A stretch of DNA of 64,000 bases from Cristatella mucedo. Taxonomy: Eukaryota; Bryozoa; Phylactolaemata; Cristatellidae. Position 1 is the first letter of the stretch. Each line of letters begins with the position of its first letter. The stretch covers positions 6,266,501 to 6,330,500 of the forward strand of contig WPIO01000003.1 of NCBI GenBank assembly GCA_009760855.2, given 5' to 3'. Under the pieces are notes generated by a model that searched no databases, had not been told where the DNA came from, and saw only the letters and a list, made by a program, of their open reading frames with translations. Below are positions 46,901 through 52,009 of this stretch, piece by piece. Position numbers and translations under genes: made by a program.

Positions 46901-49039
46901 CTTTAACTAAAAGCTATGCAAGCGTCCATAAAAAGATGACTCACCAGCACACATTGCCCCTCCAAACGTACTAGAGCAGTCCGTTATGCACGAGCTTCCG
47001 CCGGAACACTGCAAGCTTTTGCAGGACCTGCCCGTTTGAAGCTAAAACGTAATCGAAAGAAACGATGGTGGAATACCAGATAATCTTAAAATACATGTAT
47101 TAAGAAATCTCAAGGCACCCACCCTCGGGTTTGGTGTTGTGATAAGCCTTCCGGTTGAAGATGGAGCCGTTGCCAGGCTAGCAAGACTTGGTATCAGATA
47201 GCAGTTCCCTGAGTGCACAAACAAAGAGAGTCGGCGATGGAATGGTCGAAAACATTGAGCTTAGAATTGCAGCATTGTAAGCGCAAACAAATTGTATGTC
47301 TAAGTCTAGTTTGATGCAAAATCTGACAATATAGCTTGCTAGCTGATTAAGATATTGCTTAGCACCTAAACAAATATGTAACAGTAAAGCCCGCATCAGT
47401 TTGAGTTTGATGTCACTCTCATATTGATAGCCCTGCAAATTGGTCAACAAAGAATAATAAGATAGTCTACATGTCACTTGTGGATGCAGTAGACAACGGT
47501 GCTCGCATAAATCATTCTGACTTCTAAGGATACGGCAGATATCAGAAACTCAAGTATTTACGCTTTTGATCTAATAATCTGCTCACTGGCAGTGGATGAG
47601 GAGCTAGCTGCACGTTGCGTTCCCCACTAAGCGACGTCTCACCTGAGTCGGCTATCCAACTCGGTAAGGAGCCTATATTTTTCTAAACCTTAGTGTATAC
47701 ATCATTTGTAAAGTGCCTAGAAAGACATTAAGTTTTCTGAGGGCACTATTCAAATACGTTGTTATTATTCTCCTTATTCTAGCCCGCAGCCATGATAAAC
47801 GAAAGAGTTTGATACTGGTGCACTACTGGGTCTTAGCAAGAAGGTTTCAGGAAGCTATAGCTTTGACTTGGCGATAAATTCGGGTTCTACTTACATCCGT
47901 GCTTGCCTAAAGACAACTTCTCTAATCGGAATCAAGCCTAGTTAACAAATACTTGGCTTCCTGAGGCGATACCACATATTTTACGGTCGCAATATTTAAG
48001 AGTATATTTGTTCACCCTATAAAAAAGTGATATGCGTGTTGAATAGCCCTGCCATATTCTGTTTCATATTCCAAGTAGGTGGCATTCAGAACCTAGGTAG
48101 TGGAAGGATTGTCACGTAGATGGGTCGACATGCTAGGGAAAATCGATATGCTGTCATGATTACTTAACTCTCACTCAACGGTTGCTCGTCGACTGGAAGG
48201 ACATAATTGGATGATTTTTGGGAGTTTCAGTGTCATTTTGCCATAACAAGGTAACAAATAAAGGCACCATGCCAGTTTTAGATACATTTTGTCGTGCACA
48301 GACTAGTCTGTATATGCTATAAACTCTATGCGACATACACATCTGCTGCATTCGACACAGACACTGTTGAAACTCGGTGCATCAGACTGTTGTTCAGATC
48401 GGACTGCACCAGCAGAATAAAGAACGAGGCGATTCGTTGACTTTCACGAATCTCATCCGTATTTGTGCTAGCTAAGCAGTTGGTGCTTCAATATAGTTCG
48501 CTTCATGCCAGAAACATGGATAGCTCAGAACTTTACGGCGAGTTCCAAAACGTCGGCTAGTCCAAAGCAAAGGCATCAAACTGATTACCCTGCAATTTGG
48601 AAGCAGCCGGGTGTAGTTTCGCCATTGAATCGGTCTGGAATCGGAACTGAATTAAATGGAGACCTTGTCAGACGTAGCACTATCCTTATTGACAAGTAAT
48701 ACATGGTCATTTGTTCTAATGCTCATCTAAATGAGGCCTTGAAGATCAAACATTATTCGGACTCACGTCTGGCACGCTGATCCTATAGGTGCTATAGAAG
48801 TCTTGTAACTTGGCTAGTAGGTTAGGATAGCCTGTTTTTCTCATTTCTCTCATTGTCTGGATGGTGACCTCGATCTTGAGCGTTTCTTGCATTAAATTCC
48901 GGTTTACCTTTTGAGAAGCTATTGATAATTCGGGTGTGATCGGCAATAATCTCGTCATCGGGTGTGAGATGCAAGCGAATTCTAACGCCAGCATGCTAAC
49001 GAGAAGTCGTTTTGCATCAGAGCTCTGCCGAGCTACCAT
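6628..49039 (-). CDS. Secreted protein with three tandem CTHRC1-like domains (12-exon gene model)
   Basis: Gene-level entry. The join, in transcript order on the minus strand, is 49039-48767, 47041-46945, 42461-42364, 35063-34865, 28038-27886, 23284-23193, 17873-17770, 15288-15182, 15059-14895, 10112-10012, 7454-7262 and 6809-6628. Coding length is 1764 nt, giving 587 aa. All eleven junctions have AG/GT boundaries and compatible phase. Layout: signal peptide (about 1-27), helical region (about 40-85), EGF-like Cys segment (about 98-122), domain 1 (about 128-270), domain 2 (about 277-420), domain 3 (about 436-575). Recurring motifs are [25 protein letters not shown] and TGW, which match the CTHRC1 C-terminal domain as I know it. 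CTHRC1 is a secreted matrix glycoprotein linked to Wnt/PCP signalling; that role for this protein is inference. There is no collagen repeat. Whether one transcript carries all exons needs RNA evidence. Confidence 0.82.
6810..7261 (-). other. Intron 11 (452 nt)
   Basis: GTAAGT to TTTCAG, no recognised repeats. The phase-1 position is shared with introns 4 and 8. Confidence 0.75.
7262..7454 (-). CDS. Exon 11: core of CTHRC1-like domain 3
   Basis: 193 nt, phase 0 in, phase 1 out (GTC A|GTAAGT), residues 464-527. It reads [19 protein letters not shown], then [27 protein letters not shown]. This is the closest match to CTHRC1, where '[23 protein letters not shown].Y' occupies the same place: the CC pair, RWYF, NG, EC and PIE are all retained. 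As in domain 1, there is no intron at the RW position. Confidence 0.88.
7601..7740. repeat. GA microsatellite in intron 10
   Basis: About 140 bp of mostly GA dinucleotides with a short GTGTGTGTGA interruption near 7703. In the gene's transcript it is a CT-rich tract about 150-290 nt upstream of nothing coding, on the 5' side of exon 11's acceptor. Confidence 0.95.
8053..8390 (-). mobile_element. LINE 3' end carrying an AT-rich minisatellite
   Basis: AAT repeats and 'gtatagcaccctcaga' mark a minus-strand LINE terminus. It is followed at about 8191-8275 by several tandem copies of a 14-bp AT-rich unit (AAATGATAAAAGAT), degenerate at the distal end. Confidence 0.65.
8540..8870 (+). mobile_element. 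Family-2 LINE 3' fragment
   Basis: Shares 'agctttagctctgcaggtcc', 'ttcagtggttctgagctgct' and 'aaaacgctcctgcgtaacacc' with copies at 26640-27010, 39060-39560 and 40575-41200. The consensus protein reads [13 protein letters not shown], the C-terminal signature of an RT ORF. This copy is frameshifted. Confidence 0.65.
10012..10112 (-). CDS. Exon 10: start of CTHRC1-like domain 3
   Basis: 101 nt, phase 1 in, phase 0 out (CTC AAG|GTGAGT), residues 430-463. It reads [25 protein letters not shown]. The [15 protein letters not shown] part is close to the W-x-x-L-N-x-GIDLGKI segment of vertebrate CTHRC1, making this the best-conserved opening exon of the three. Unlike exons 3 and 6 it has no cysteine at the SQC position. 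The acceptor is TTTTTGGTAG. Confidence 0.82.
13265..13360 (+). mobile_element. Family-2 LINE scrap
   Basis: 'Tactgtggcaattccgtttcagcagtcctgagctgccacttct' matches the family-2 segment around its FSAVLSC.F region. Too short for more detail. Confidence 0.45.
13370..14690 (+). mobile_element. Family-1 LINE, RT C-terminal half, interrupted by a SINE
   Basis: Reads from the 'ALQW.RSYLS' region through '[10 protein letters not shown]' and the C-terminal '[15 protein letters not shown]' segment to a 3' end 'gagattgagttcaatgagggtactattcaaatgtattattat'. Frameshifts and stops are present. A SINE at about 14040-14215 interrupts it after 'ttctttggctccagc'; LINE sequence resumes at about 14216. Confidence 0.8.
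14040..14215 (+). mobile_element. tRNA-derived SINE inside a LINE
   Basis: Has box-A-like 'tggcccattggtaaagg' and box-B-like 'gggctcgagcccc'. Its body reads 'tgcgaagcacctgaattgagac' and its tail 'tgagggcgctatacaaata', like the LINE 3' end. It splits a family-1 LINE, so it inserted later. Confidence 0.8.
14795..14870 (+). mobile_element. Family-2 LINE 3' tail abutting exon 9
   Basis: 'Tacagaactctcctgcgaagcatgcact' and 'ggcttggtggagtttcagacgga' match the family-2 tail at 41000-41075. It ends about 25 bp from the exon 9 splice donor. Confidence 0.55.
14895..15059 (-). CDS. Exon 9: C-terminal part of CTHRC1-like domain 2
   Basis: 165 nt, phase 1 in and out, residues 375-429. It reads [23 protein letters not shown], then [16 protein letters not shown]. 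This matches the domain tail, but the usual TGW is TGCC, adding two cysteines and losing Trp. The donor GCG G|GTATTG is the weakest in the gene; the phase-1 exit fits exon 10. Reading through gives an in-frame TAA at 14872-14874, seven codons past the split codon. A family-2 LINE tail ends only about 25 nt beyond the donor. Confidence 0.8.
15060..15181 (-). other. Intron 8 (122 nt)
   Basis: The shortest intron, GTAAGT to TTACAG, free of repeats. It corresponds to the intron between exons 4 and 5 and between exons 11 and 12, so this phase-1 position is shared by all three domains. Confidence 0.8.
15182..15288 (-). CDS. Exon 8: second half of domain 2 core
   Basis: 107 nt, phase 2 in, phase 1 out (ACA C|GTAAGT), residues 339-374. 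It reads [19 protein letters not shown], aligning with [19 protein letters not shown] of domain 3. The NG turn has become NN, and downstream residues ([16 protein letters not shown]) are unlike the other copies. The phase-2 entry exactly completes the Trp codon left by exon 7, strong evidence that both exons are real. Confidence 0.8.
15289..17769 (-). other. Intron 7 (2.5 kb), present only in domain 2
   Basis: This splits the W codon at the RW junction, where domains 1 and 3 have no intron. It contains a minus-strand LINE 3' piece (16165-16750). The rest (15300-16160 and 16760-17760) is unrecognised AT-rich sequence. Confidence 0.75.
16165..16750 (-). mobile_element. Family-1 LINE 3' fragment
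   Basis: 3' UTR-like 'ggtcgaatggttagtggtaac' and 'ggtcaccatgcaagtttggttag', then degraded C-terminal ORF (ggtgggtggcaggctgcttggcctgatgg region). 3' end at the low coordinate. Confidence 0.75.
17770..17873 (-). CDS. Exon 7: first half of domain 2 core
   Basis: 104 nt, phase 0 in, phase 2 out (AGA TG|GTAAGT), residues 305-338 plus a split Trp codon. It reads [19 protein letters not shown] and ends GYCAR, aligning with [15 protein letters not shown] of domain 1 and [15 protein letters not shown] of domain 3. In those domains the sequence continues directly into the next strand; here an intron interrupts the conserved R-W/Y pair. The acceptor is ACTTTTAG. Confidence 0.82.
19400..22490 (+). mobile_element. 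Longest family-1 LINE copy, with APE endonuclease and RT remnants
   Basis: The only copy extending into the 5' half. [10 protein letters not shown] and the GDFN-like 'ggcgatttcaacaatcattttgataac' near 19620-19770 are hallmarks of an APE-type endonuclease. The RT follows ([22 protein letters not shown] near 21300), then the C-terminal segment and a 3' end with 'gttctccgagggtgctatgcctaatatattat'. Stops and frameshifts throughout make it inactive. A SINE interrupts it at 20195-20335. Relationship to the L2/CR1 group is from overall motif style, not a computed tree. Confidence 0.8.
20195..20335 (-). mobile_element. tRNA-derived SINE (minus) inside LINE
   Basis: Reverse complement shows box-B-like 'gggctcgagcc', then 'tgaatagagattaagttctc' and a tail near 'agcctttgacaaacg'. 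It sits between the endonuclease and RT parts of the surrounding LINE. Confidence 0.75.
22661..22735. repeat. AAATA-type simple repeat
   Basis: Degenerate AAAT/AATAT runs. Confidence 0.8.
22740..22802 (-). other. tRNA-like segment, probably SINE head
   Basis: The reverse complement has 'tagccgagggatcagg' (box-A-like) and 'gggttagaatcc' (box-B-like). No full cloverleaf was verified. Likely a SINE or tRNA pseudogene remnant. Confidence 0.35.
23193..23284 (-). CDS. Exon 6: start of CTHRC1-like domain 2
   Basis: 92 nt, phase 1 in, phase 0 out (CTC ATG|GTAAGT), residues 274-304. It begins [14 protein letters not shown], parallel to SQC in exon 3 and to LPSFNIQ in exon 10. It has lost the 'NGID' motif seen in exon 10 (here [14 protein letters not shown]), so this part of domain 2 has diverged most. 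The acceptor is TTCTTGTAG. Confidence 0.78.
24088..24290 (+). mobile_element. Second type of tRNA-like SINE
   Basis: Contains 'gtgtgttcgaatcctgaggtggg', a good box B, followed by a GC-richer body (gccactgcaagcggtggtgacagcc) and 'caccggtcgctctacaaagaggctctt'. It differs from the other SINE and I see no second full copy in the window. Confidence 0.45.
25470..25720 (-). mobile_element. Family-1 LINE 3' end, degraded
   Basis: 'Ctatcggagaacctaaaatatttctaggcaatttaca' followed by 'gtaacatggttagagttgaca' and 'cataagcacacaaaggacgaatgacaagg' match the 3' UTR-like region of other copies. Confidence 0.65.
26640..27010 (-). mobile_element. Family-2 LINE C-terminal fragment
   Basis: The minus strand keeps an open frame through [19 protein letters not shown] and [13 protein letters not shown], parallel to the plus-strand copy at 40575-41200. 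Confidence 0.7.
27816..27878. repeat. TA / ATAC microsatellite next to exon 5
   Basis: (AT)n followed by ACGT and ACAT tetranucleotides, ending two bases from the exon 5 donor motif. Confidence 0.95.
27886..28038 (-). CDS. Exon 5: C-terminal part of CTHRC1-like domain 1
   Basis: 153 nt, phase 1 in and out (ACA G|GTAAGC), residues 223-273. It contains [22 protein letters not shown] and FTGW, then WVYEL. These match the CTHRC1 tail pattern 'EGLCEGIGAGLVDV-IWVGTC...STGW...IIIEE'. This is the clearest single exon for family assignment, together with exon 12. Its phase-1/phase-1 symmetry lets the whole domain be duplicated without disturbing the frame. Right after the donor the intron enters a TA/ATAC microsatellite. 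Confidence 0.87.
28865..28945 (+). mobile_element. SINE fragment
   Basis: 'Ggtcgcgggctcgtgccctgttgcatatatcaagcacctgag' matches the box B and body of the tRNA-derived SINE; the head is missing. Confidence 0.55.
29870..31720 (-). mobile_element. Family-1 LINE, RT region, minus strand
   Basis: Starts with the LINE terminus (gatgccctcagattacccgatatctttctaggcaattc), then 3' UTR, C-terminal ORF and RT. The open stretch at 30844-31158 includes [22 protein letters not shown] and [14 protein letters not shown], where the YADD box has decayed. Upstream RT portion reaches about 31720. Confidence 0.8.
31981..32066. repeat. TA/GA compound microsatellite
   Basis: TGTGTATATA, then (GA)n, then TAGATATATA runs. 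It lies between two oppositely oriented LINE copies. Confidence 0.95.
32095..33105 (+). mobile_element. Family-1 LINE, C-terminal half, plus strand
   Basis: Open stretch at 32199-32576 reads [23 protein letters not shown] through [14 protein letters not shown] to [12 protein letters not shown]. It is followed by 'ccctggagcacacttccgac', the 3' UTR-like region and 'agagattgagttcagtgaccagctttatcaactgcattatcattatt'. Confidence 0.8.
33145..33225 (-). mobile_element. Degenerate SINE tail
   Basis: 'Ttgtatagccccaagagaacttggtctctacttaggtacatcacc' resembles the reverse complement of the SINE 3' part. The head has decayed. Confidence 0.45.
33385..33530 (+). mobile_element. tRNA-derived SINE, full-length-looking
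   Basis: Starts with box A 'tggtccagtggataaggcgc', reminiscent of tRNA-Arg. Box B is 'gggctcaagcccc', the body 'tatgtgaagcacctgaattgag', and the tail 'atcaagttctcctggggcgctatataaatgaatt'. It is the best template for the SINE family here. Confidence 0.8.
33691..33831 (+). CDS. Terminal-exon-like fragment, unrecognised protein
   Basis: A pyrimidine tract and AG (ctctcctgccacctttctcag) precede 46 GC-rich codons ending in TAG. The peptide includes [33 protein letters not shown] and [16 protein letters not shown] follows at 33888. Base composition is clearly richer in G+C than its surroundings, like the CTHRC1-like exons. I do not recognise the family and see no upstream plus-strand exon. It may be the last exon of a gene nested in intron 4, or an exon moved here by duplication. 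Confidence 0.4.
   Translation, partial: AGSKVFAVSTDPDVVERSFVPRGVISKLLEFPKLADCRSWVLHTTG
33888..33893 (+). terminator. AATAAA downstream of the terminal-exon-like fragment
   Basis: Canonical polyadenylation hexamer 57 nt after the TAG of the fragment at 33691-33831. Confidence 0.35.
34865..35063 (-). CDS. Exon 4: core of CTHRC1-like domain 1
   Basis: 199 nt, phase 0 in, phase 1 out (GAA T|GTAAGT), 66 codons (157-222). It reads [15 protein letters not shown], then [14 protein letters not shown]. This is the CTHRC1 pattern of a 'TFTK-R-S-(S/D)-ALR' strand followed by '[10 protein letters not shown]..P'. NGT is a potential N-glycosylation site. The two halves are continuous here, whereas the equivalent region of domain 2 is split by an intron. 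The acceptor follows a T-run (GATTTTTTCCAG). Just upstream in the intron, a perfect 20-bp direct repeat lies at 35121-35140 and 35151-35170. Confidence 0.85.
35121..35170. repeat. 20-bp perfect direct repeat, 30-bp period
   Basis: TGCCGAGGTGCAGTGCCTGC occurs at 35121-35140 and 35151-35170, in intron 3 just upstream of exon 4. Confidence 0.9.
36260..36800 (+). mobile_element. LINE RT N-terminal fragment
   Basis: Frames give NYRPVSIL, then SKILK, then '[11 protein letters not shown]' and '[13 protein letters not shown]', the order of conserved RT blocks before the catalytic box. Family membership is unclear; it may be an old family-1 copy. Confidence 0.6.
36885..37760 (-). mobile_element. Family-1 LINE 3' part
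   Basis: Starts with AATAATAAT and 'acttgatgtagagccctcagagaactcaa', then the 3' UTR and a degraded C-terminal ORF ([13 protein letters not shown] in one frame). The 5' limit is about 37760. Confidence 0.75.
37808..37938. repeat. TG microsatellite
   Basis: Imperfect (TG)n over about 130 bp with a pure core near 37881-37912. Confidence 0.95.
38380..39010 (+). repeat. Diverged dispersed repeat, copy 1
   Basis: Shares order and wording with 39640-40300: 'gatctgcagccgactgc', 'tgacatcacatgtag', 'ttcaattgcagccacc', 'gcctatctacatctagggaactaatcaaa'. Family unknown. Strand is arbitrary. Confidence 0.5.
39060..39560 (-). mobile_element. Family-2 LINE C-terminal fragment (minus arm)
   Basis: The reverse complement encodes [27 protein letters not shown] and [14 protein letters not shown] in fragments. 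It is the inverted counterpart of the copy at 40575-41200. Confidence 0.75.
39640..40300 (+). repeat. Diverged dispersed repeat, copy 2
   Basis: Partner of 38380-39010, same orientation, separated by a family-2 LINE fragment. Confidence 0.5.
40575..41200 (+). mobile_element. Family-2 LINE C-terminal fragment (plus arm)
   Basis: The open stretch at 40581-40958 encodes 125 codons containing [40 protein letters not shown] and [12 protein letters not shown]. That is the C-terminal region of a non-LTR RT ORF in which a 'W-N-x-LP' motif follows 'F..AGPRL'. It is the best-preserved family-2 copy. A 3' UTR follows to about 41200. Confidence 0.75.
42364..42461 (-). CDS. Exon 3: start of CTHRC1-like domain 1
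   Basis: 98 nt, phase 1 in, phase 0 out (GTT CAT|GTAAGT). It encodes residues 124-156, including SQCSQG and [13 protein letters not shown]. The end corresponds to the conserved 'N-x-GID-x-G' stretch of CTHRC1, seen more clearly in exon 10 ([10 protein letters not shown]). It sits in the same position and phase as exons 6 and 10, which open domains 2 and 3. The acceptor is ATTCCATTAG. On its own it would not be convincing; phase and the repeat pattern carry the call. Confidence 0.72.
42650..43740 (+). mobile_element. Family-1 LINE, C-terminal half with intact 3' end
   Basis: The 162-codon open stretch at 43018-43506 runs from [20 protein letters not shown] through [18 protein letters not shown] to [19 protein letters not shown] and a natural stop. 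The 3' UTR ends 'agagattgagttctctgagggcgctttatcaagtgcg' plus (ATT)n. It is the reference copy for the LINE terminus. Confidence 0.85.
44160..45730 (-). mobile_element. Family-1 LINE, degraded
   Basis: The 3' UTR-like region begins at about 44160, the C-terminal ORF is heavily mutated, and RT remnants ([14 protein letters not shown], 45095-45328) follow. It is older than the copy at 52382-54360. Confidence 0.75.
46945..47041 (-). CDS. Exon 2: cysteine-rich EGF-like segment
   Basis: 97 nt, phase 0 in and phase 1 out (GCT G|GTGAGT), 32 codons. The peptide has five cysteines spaced C-4-C-5-C-3-C-8-C, with a GG turn between the second and third and FGG before the last. That resembles an EGF-like fold that lacks the usual fourth cysteine. 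The other two frames contain stops, and the acceptor TTACGTTTTAG has a good pyrimidine tract. Phase matches exon 1 upstream and exon 3 downstream without adjustment. It could instead be a different small disulfide module; the EGF assignment is tentative. Confidence 0.65.
47042..48766 (-). other. Intron 1 (1.7 kb)
   Basis: GTGAGT donor and TTTTAG acceptor behind a pyrimidine-rich stretch. It holds a short plus-strand LINE 3' end at about 47690-47775 (the 'tgagggcactattcaaa' tail then ATT repeats). The rest is unrecognised AT-rich sequence. A Ser/Thr/Pro-rich open stretch at about 47127-47213 has a plausible acceptor but the wrong phase for joining exon 1. Confidence 0.7.
48767..49039 (-). CDS. 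Exon 1: signal peptide and helical N-terminal region
   Basis: Coding part of exon 1, 91 codons, ending phase 0 at GAC|GTGAGT. The ATG is preceded directly by an in-frame TAG, so this is the first possible start, with G at +4. Residues 12-25 ([14 protein letters not shown]) form a hydrophobic signal-peptide core after a basic stretch containing DAKR. Residues 40-85 are polar and heptad-friendly ([17 protein letters not shown]), suggesting a helix or short coiled coil, possibly for oligomerisation; that is inference. There are no Gly-X-Y triplets, which vertebrate CTHRC1 carries at this position. Upstream, the (ATT)n tail of a LINE lies only about 70 nt away. Confidence 0.75.
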
Positions 49040-49109
49040 CTAGCCAAGCGACCGTTGGTGTCGATTCTCTGAATGACCTGGACATATTGATTAACCAGTG
49101 AAATGCATT
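49040..49109 (-). promoter_or_regulatory. Candidate 5' UTR / promoter-proximal segment
   Basis: The only non-repeat sequence between the predicted start codon and the LINE tail at 49110. A possible acceptor (caatatgtccag) lies about 40 nt upstream of the ATG, so the true promoter may be further up behind a 5' UTR intron. No TATA box was identified. Confidence 0.25.
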
Positions 49110-50481
49110 ATAATAATAATAATGAATTTTAGCTGTTTCCTCAGACAACATAGTCCCTATTTTGGTATTTGACAATTGATTTAAGGGTAGCATGATCATT
49201 GAGCTTATGGTAACATTGTCCTGTCAACAAGCATAACTTGTTTGGAGCTGACATAAAGTGTCAACATGCAAATTTGATAAGTAGCTAAGTAGCAGCATGC
49301 ACAGTTTCAGAACGCATAAGCGAACGAGGGAAAATGACATGCACCCATCAAATCTTTTAAGAAGCGTGTGTTTTTGAGGTTCTTTTTAAACGCTATCAAA
49401 TATGAAGGCATCGTGAAGGCAGAAGGGGGTGAGTTCGGGGCTATGGGACCATACCAATAAGTTGAAAATGCGACACTCACGATCTCCAAAGATTTTGAAC
49501 AACGTGCGAAGTATAGCTAAACTATTTGAGTCGGAAAAGCAAATGGTACGTTGCCTAGCCAGTTGGTTGAGTACTCACGACAGGTATCCTAGAACCAGAC
49601 AATAAGGAGACCCAAAGGTGAGCACCAGAAACTTGACGTCTATGCCTTGCTTGATTGGCAGCCGTGCAGGTTGACCAGACGTGATATGATGTGGCGACTA
49701 AGACGCTCACGAGAGACCAGCCTAACTGCATAGTTTTTTGCTCGAACTGCAAGTGCTTGATTGCACATGGCGGTAAACCAGCAAGCAGTGAGTTACGAAA
49801 GTAGAGATTGGATGCCACAAATGGGTAGACTAATTTAGACATAGTCCTACTGTCTCAGCAGGCCCAAACTTTAAGAAGTATGGCAAAATGAAAATAAGCA
49901 GACTTTACTGAGTCACATATGTGGTCGACTAGTGAAAGTTCACTTGGTAAAAGGACACCTAGACTATGTGCAGATTCAGCCTGGGATACACCTGTAATAC
50001 CTATTTGAGTAATATTTTCTATTTCCGAGTCAGACCTGTATCACACTTATATAGTTACTTATTTTTATCTTCATTCAATTTGAGAAAATTTGCTGTCATC
50101 TAAGTGGGCTTGTCAGCAATACGTGCAGCAAATGAGTTGGGAGAACTTGACAAACTTGAGGGATTGGAGGGATTAAAGCAAAGCTACAGCTGCGACTCAT
50201 TTGCATACAAGTTAAAGCCGAGAGTGTGCTTAGCGATCACATTGACATGAGAGAGAGAGAGAGAGTATCAGTTGCGAAGAGGACCAAGCTCAGACTTTTG
50301 AGGTGCCCCTTACTGTAATGGTTCTTCTGACCAATGTGTCCGTTCGTGTCAATACTTGGTAGTATCCCTCTGAGATAGGATCTATAGCACTTAAGCTTCA
50401 TGACAGTTACGCCCAAGCAAGAGCAGAGGCGCTCCAGAAGGATTTGTGATCAATAGTATTAAAGGCAGCCGAAAAAATCAA
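49110..50481 (-). mobile_element. Family-1 LINE copy A
   Basis: Starts with ATAATAATAATAAT and runs through the 3' UTR and C-terminal ORF (49555-49842) into RT. It ends abruptly at about 50481, where the composite repeat X begins. Contains a short GA run at 50249-50266. It lies immediately upstream of the CTHRC1-like gene on the same strand. Confidence 0.75.
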
Positions 50482-52009
50482 ACTGAATTTAAAAACCACT
50501 CTTATGACGAAAGATTGATTTCTCGGATGCAGAATCGAGATGAGATCAGAGAAATTTAAGATATGGCAGACTTGGTACCTGGGTGGCAATAGACTACTGC
50601 CACCATTGGCAGGTTGTTGTTTGATGAACTCAAATCAATCAATTAGAAAGACAGCTATAAGGGGAAAGAAAATGGCCTGAAATTGAAGGATAGACGTGTG
50701 ATGACGACGACTCAGAAACTGGTTTTGATTGATCTATTAGTAATAAAGAAGAAGCCTGTTAGGATTGTTTTGTAAATAGTAGCGATGGTAACCAATTTTA
50801 GTCAAGCCTTGATCAACTTGAACTTGTCAAATCCATTTGGTAGCTATATTACGTATTATAGGGGTTTATTGCAGGTTGATTGCGTCCTTTAAACACCATT
50901 TTTAAGATGGGCTACTGGTACCATGACCGGCCTGATGACCACTAATAATGAGTAATTTACATCAGACCATGACGAGATTGCTCGAGGCGATATGAGTCGA
51001 GTCAATGCCTGGGACTTTGAAAGAATGGGGCCTCTAGCTGCCACCTCCTCGAACGCTCCACGGTGCTTTTCTTCTGTTAGTAAATGATTCACGGACATTA
51101 GCGATAGCAGCAGTGTCTAGGAATGCATATGAACGGCGACAACGAAACGATAGTAGGTAATCAAGATCTTATCTCATAGGCAGTTTATTGCAGACAAAGA
51201 AAGAATCAAATGCAGCCATTTCTGGTGTGGTTGACCCAGCCCGAAGCACTAGGTGTTTCCTTGACCCTGACCAGCACCAGCGATAAAGGAATGTCTTAAT
51301 TCCGCTCACTGAGCGATTGCAGAGTTTGTGTCGAATAATCACTATGATAGTGATCTATATCTTTTGGCAATCGCAGGTTTAGACCTACATATGAGAACAT
51401 CTTGTGGCTATTACCTACCACACAAATATTGTTCAGGTCGTGGCTCACTTAGAGAAAAATCCTAGCTGTGCCACTTCTTCAATCCTTCTAGAAAGTGTTC
51501 CATCAATTATGCGAAGATCTTAATATCGTCACTGAAACAGAGTCGCCCACAAGCTTTTTTATACATCGTGTAAATAGGAATGATAACTAAATTATCCGGC
51601 TTGCAGATTCACCCAGAATACTAGTTTTCCAGTGGCTGAGGTGATCGCTTCGACAGAATTCTTTGATGTCCAAGGTCGTAGGCTCAAACTTCGTCGGCAT
51701 ATAAGAAGTGCCTAAATTAAGATTAAGTTCTTTTAGGCAATATATCAATGAATTGTATTTATTGCTTTATTTAGCTGCCCGAGGCTTACATAACTTTATC
51801 AAAACAAAGCTTAGCGTCTCTTTTAATTATCAGCCCGAGCAAGCCCACCGAAAGTACCCAGCCCAGAAAGGCTCTTAAGCCCTTTACAAAATACTAAAAA
51901 CTCGCTCTTCACGACACACGTCGCTGGTTCAAGTCCTGCAGCCGGCATTAATTTATTACCAGCTGCAAGAAGAAGCTACACTGGATAATCTTCTTCTAGA
52001 AGGTAAATA
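50482..52009. repeat. Composite repeat X, contiguous copy
   Basis: The first half (50482-51240) matches 57200-57968 and the second half (51250-51990) matches 60060-60800, in the same order. Shared text includes 'gatatggcagacttggta' and 'ctcgctcttcac'. No coding motif is recognised. Contains a SINE at 51630-51765 and a tRNA-like 'ctggttcaagtcctgc' near 51930. Confidence 0.7.
51630..51765 (+). mobile_element. SINE within repeat X
   Basis: 'Gaggtgatcgcttcgaca', 'ggtcgtaggctcaaac' (box-B-like) and the tail 'gattaagttcttttaggcaatatatcaatgaattg' match the SINE family. An equivalent copy is at 60425-60575. Confidence 0.65.

Larger units (their letters stand above)
42462..46944 (-). other. Intron 2 (4.5 kb), two inverted LINE copies
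   Basis: Contains a plus-strand family-1 LINE (42650-43740) and a minus-strand copy (44160-45730) in tail-to-tail opposition, about 0.4 kb apart, so the unspliced RNA could fold into a long hairpin. 45740-46940 is unrecognised AT-rich sequence; small overlapping ORFs near 46530-46790 show no recognisable motif. Confidence 0.7.

Noticed and set aside
47127-47213. Possible extra exon (Ser/Thr/Pro-rich frame) between exons 1 and 2
   Set aside because: It has a decent acceptor and a GT after it, but its only open frame needs phase 1 entry while exon 1 ends in phase 0. Exons 1 and 2 already join cleanly.
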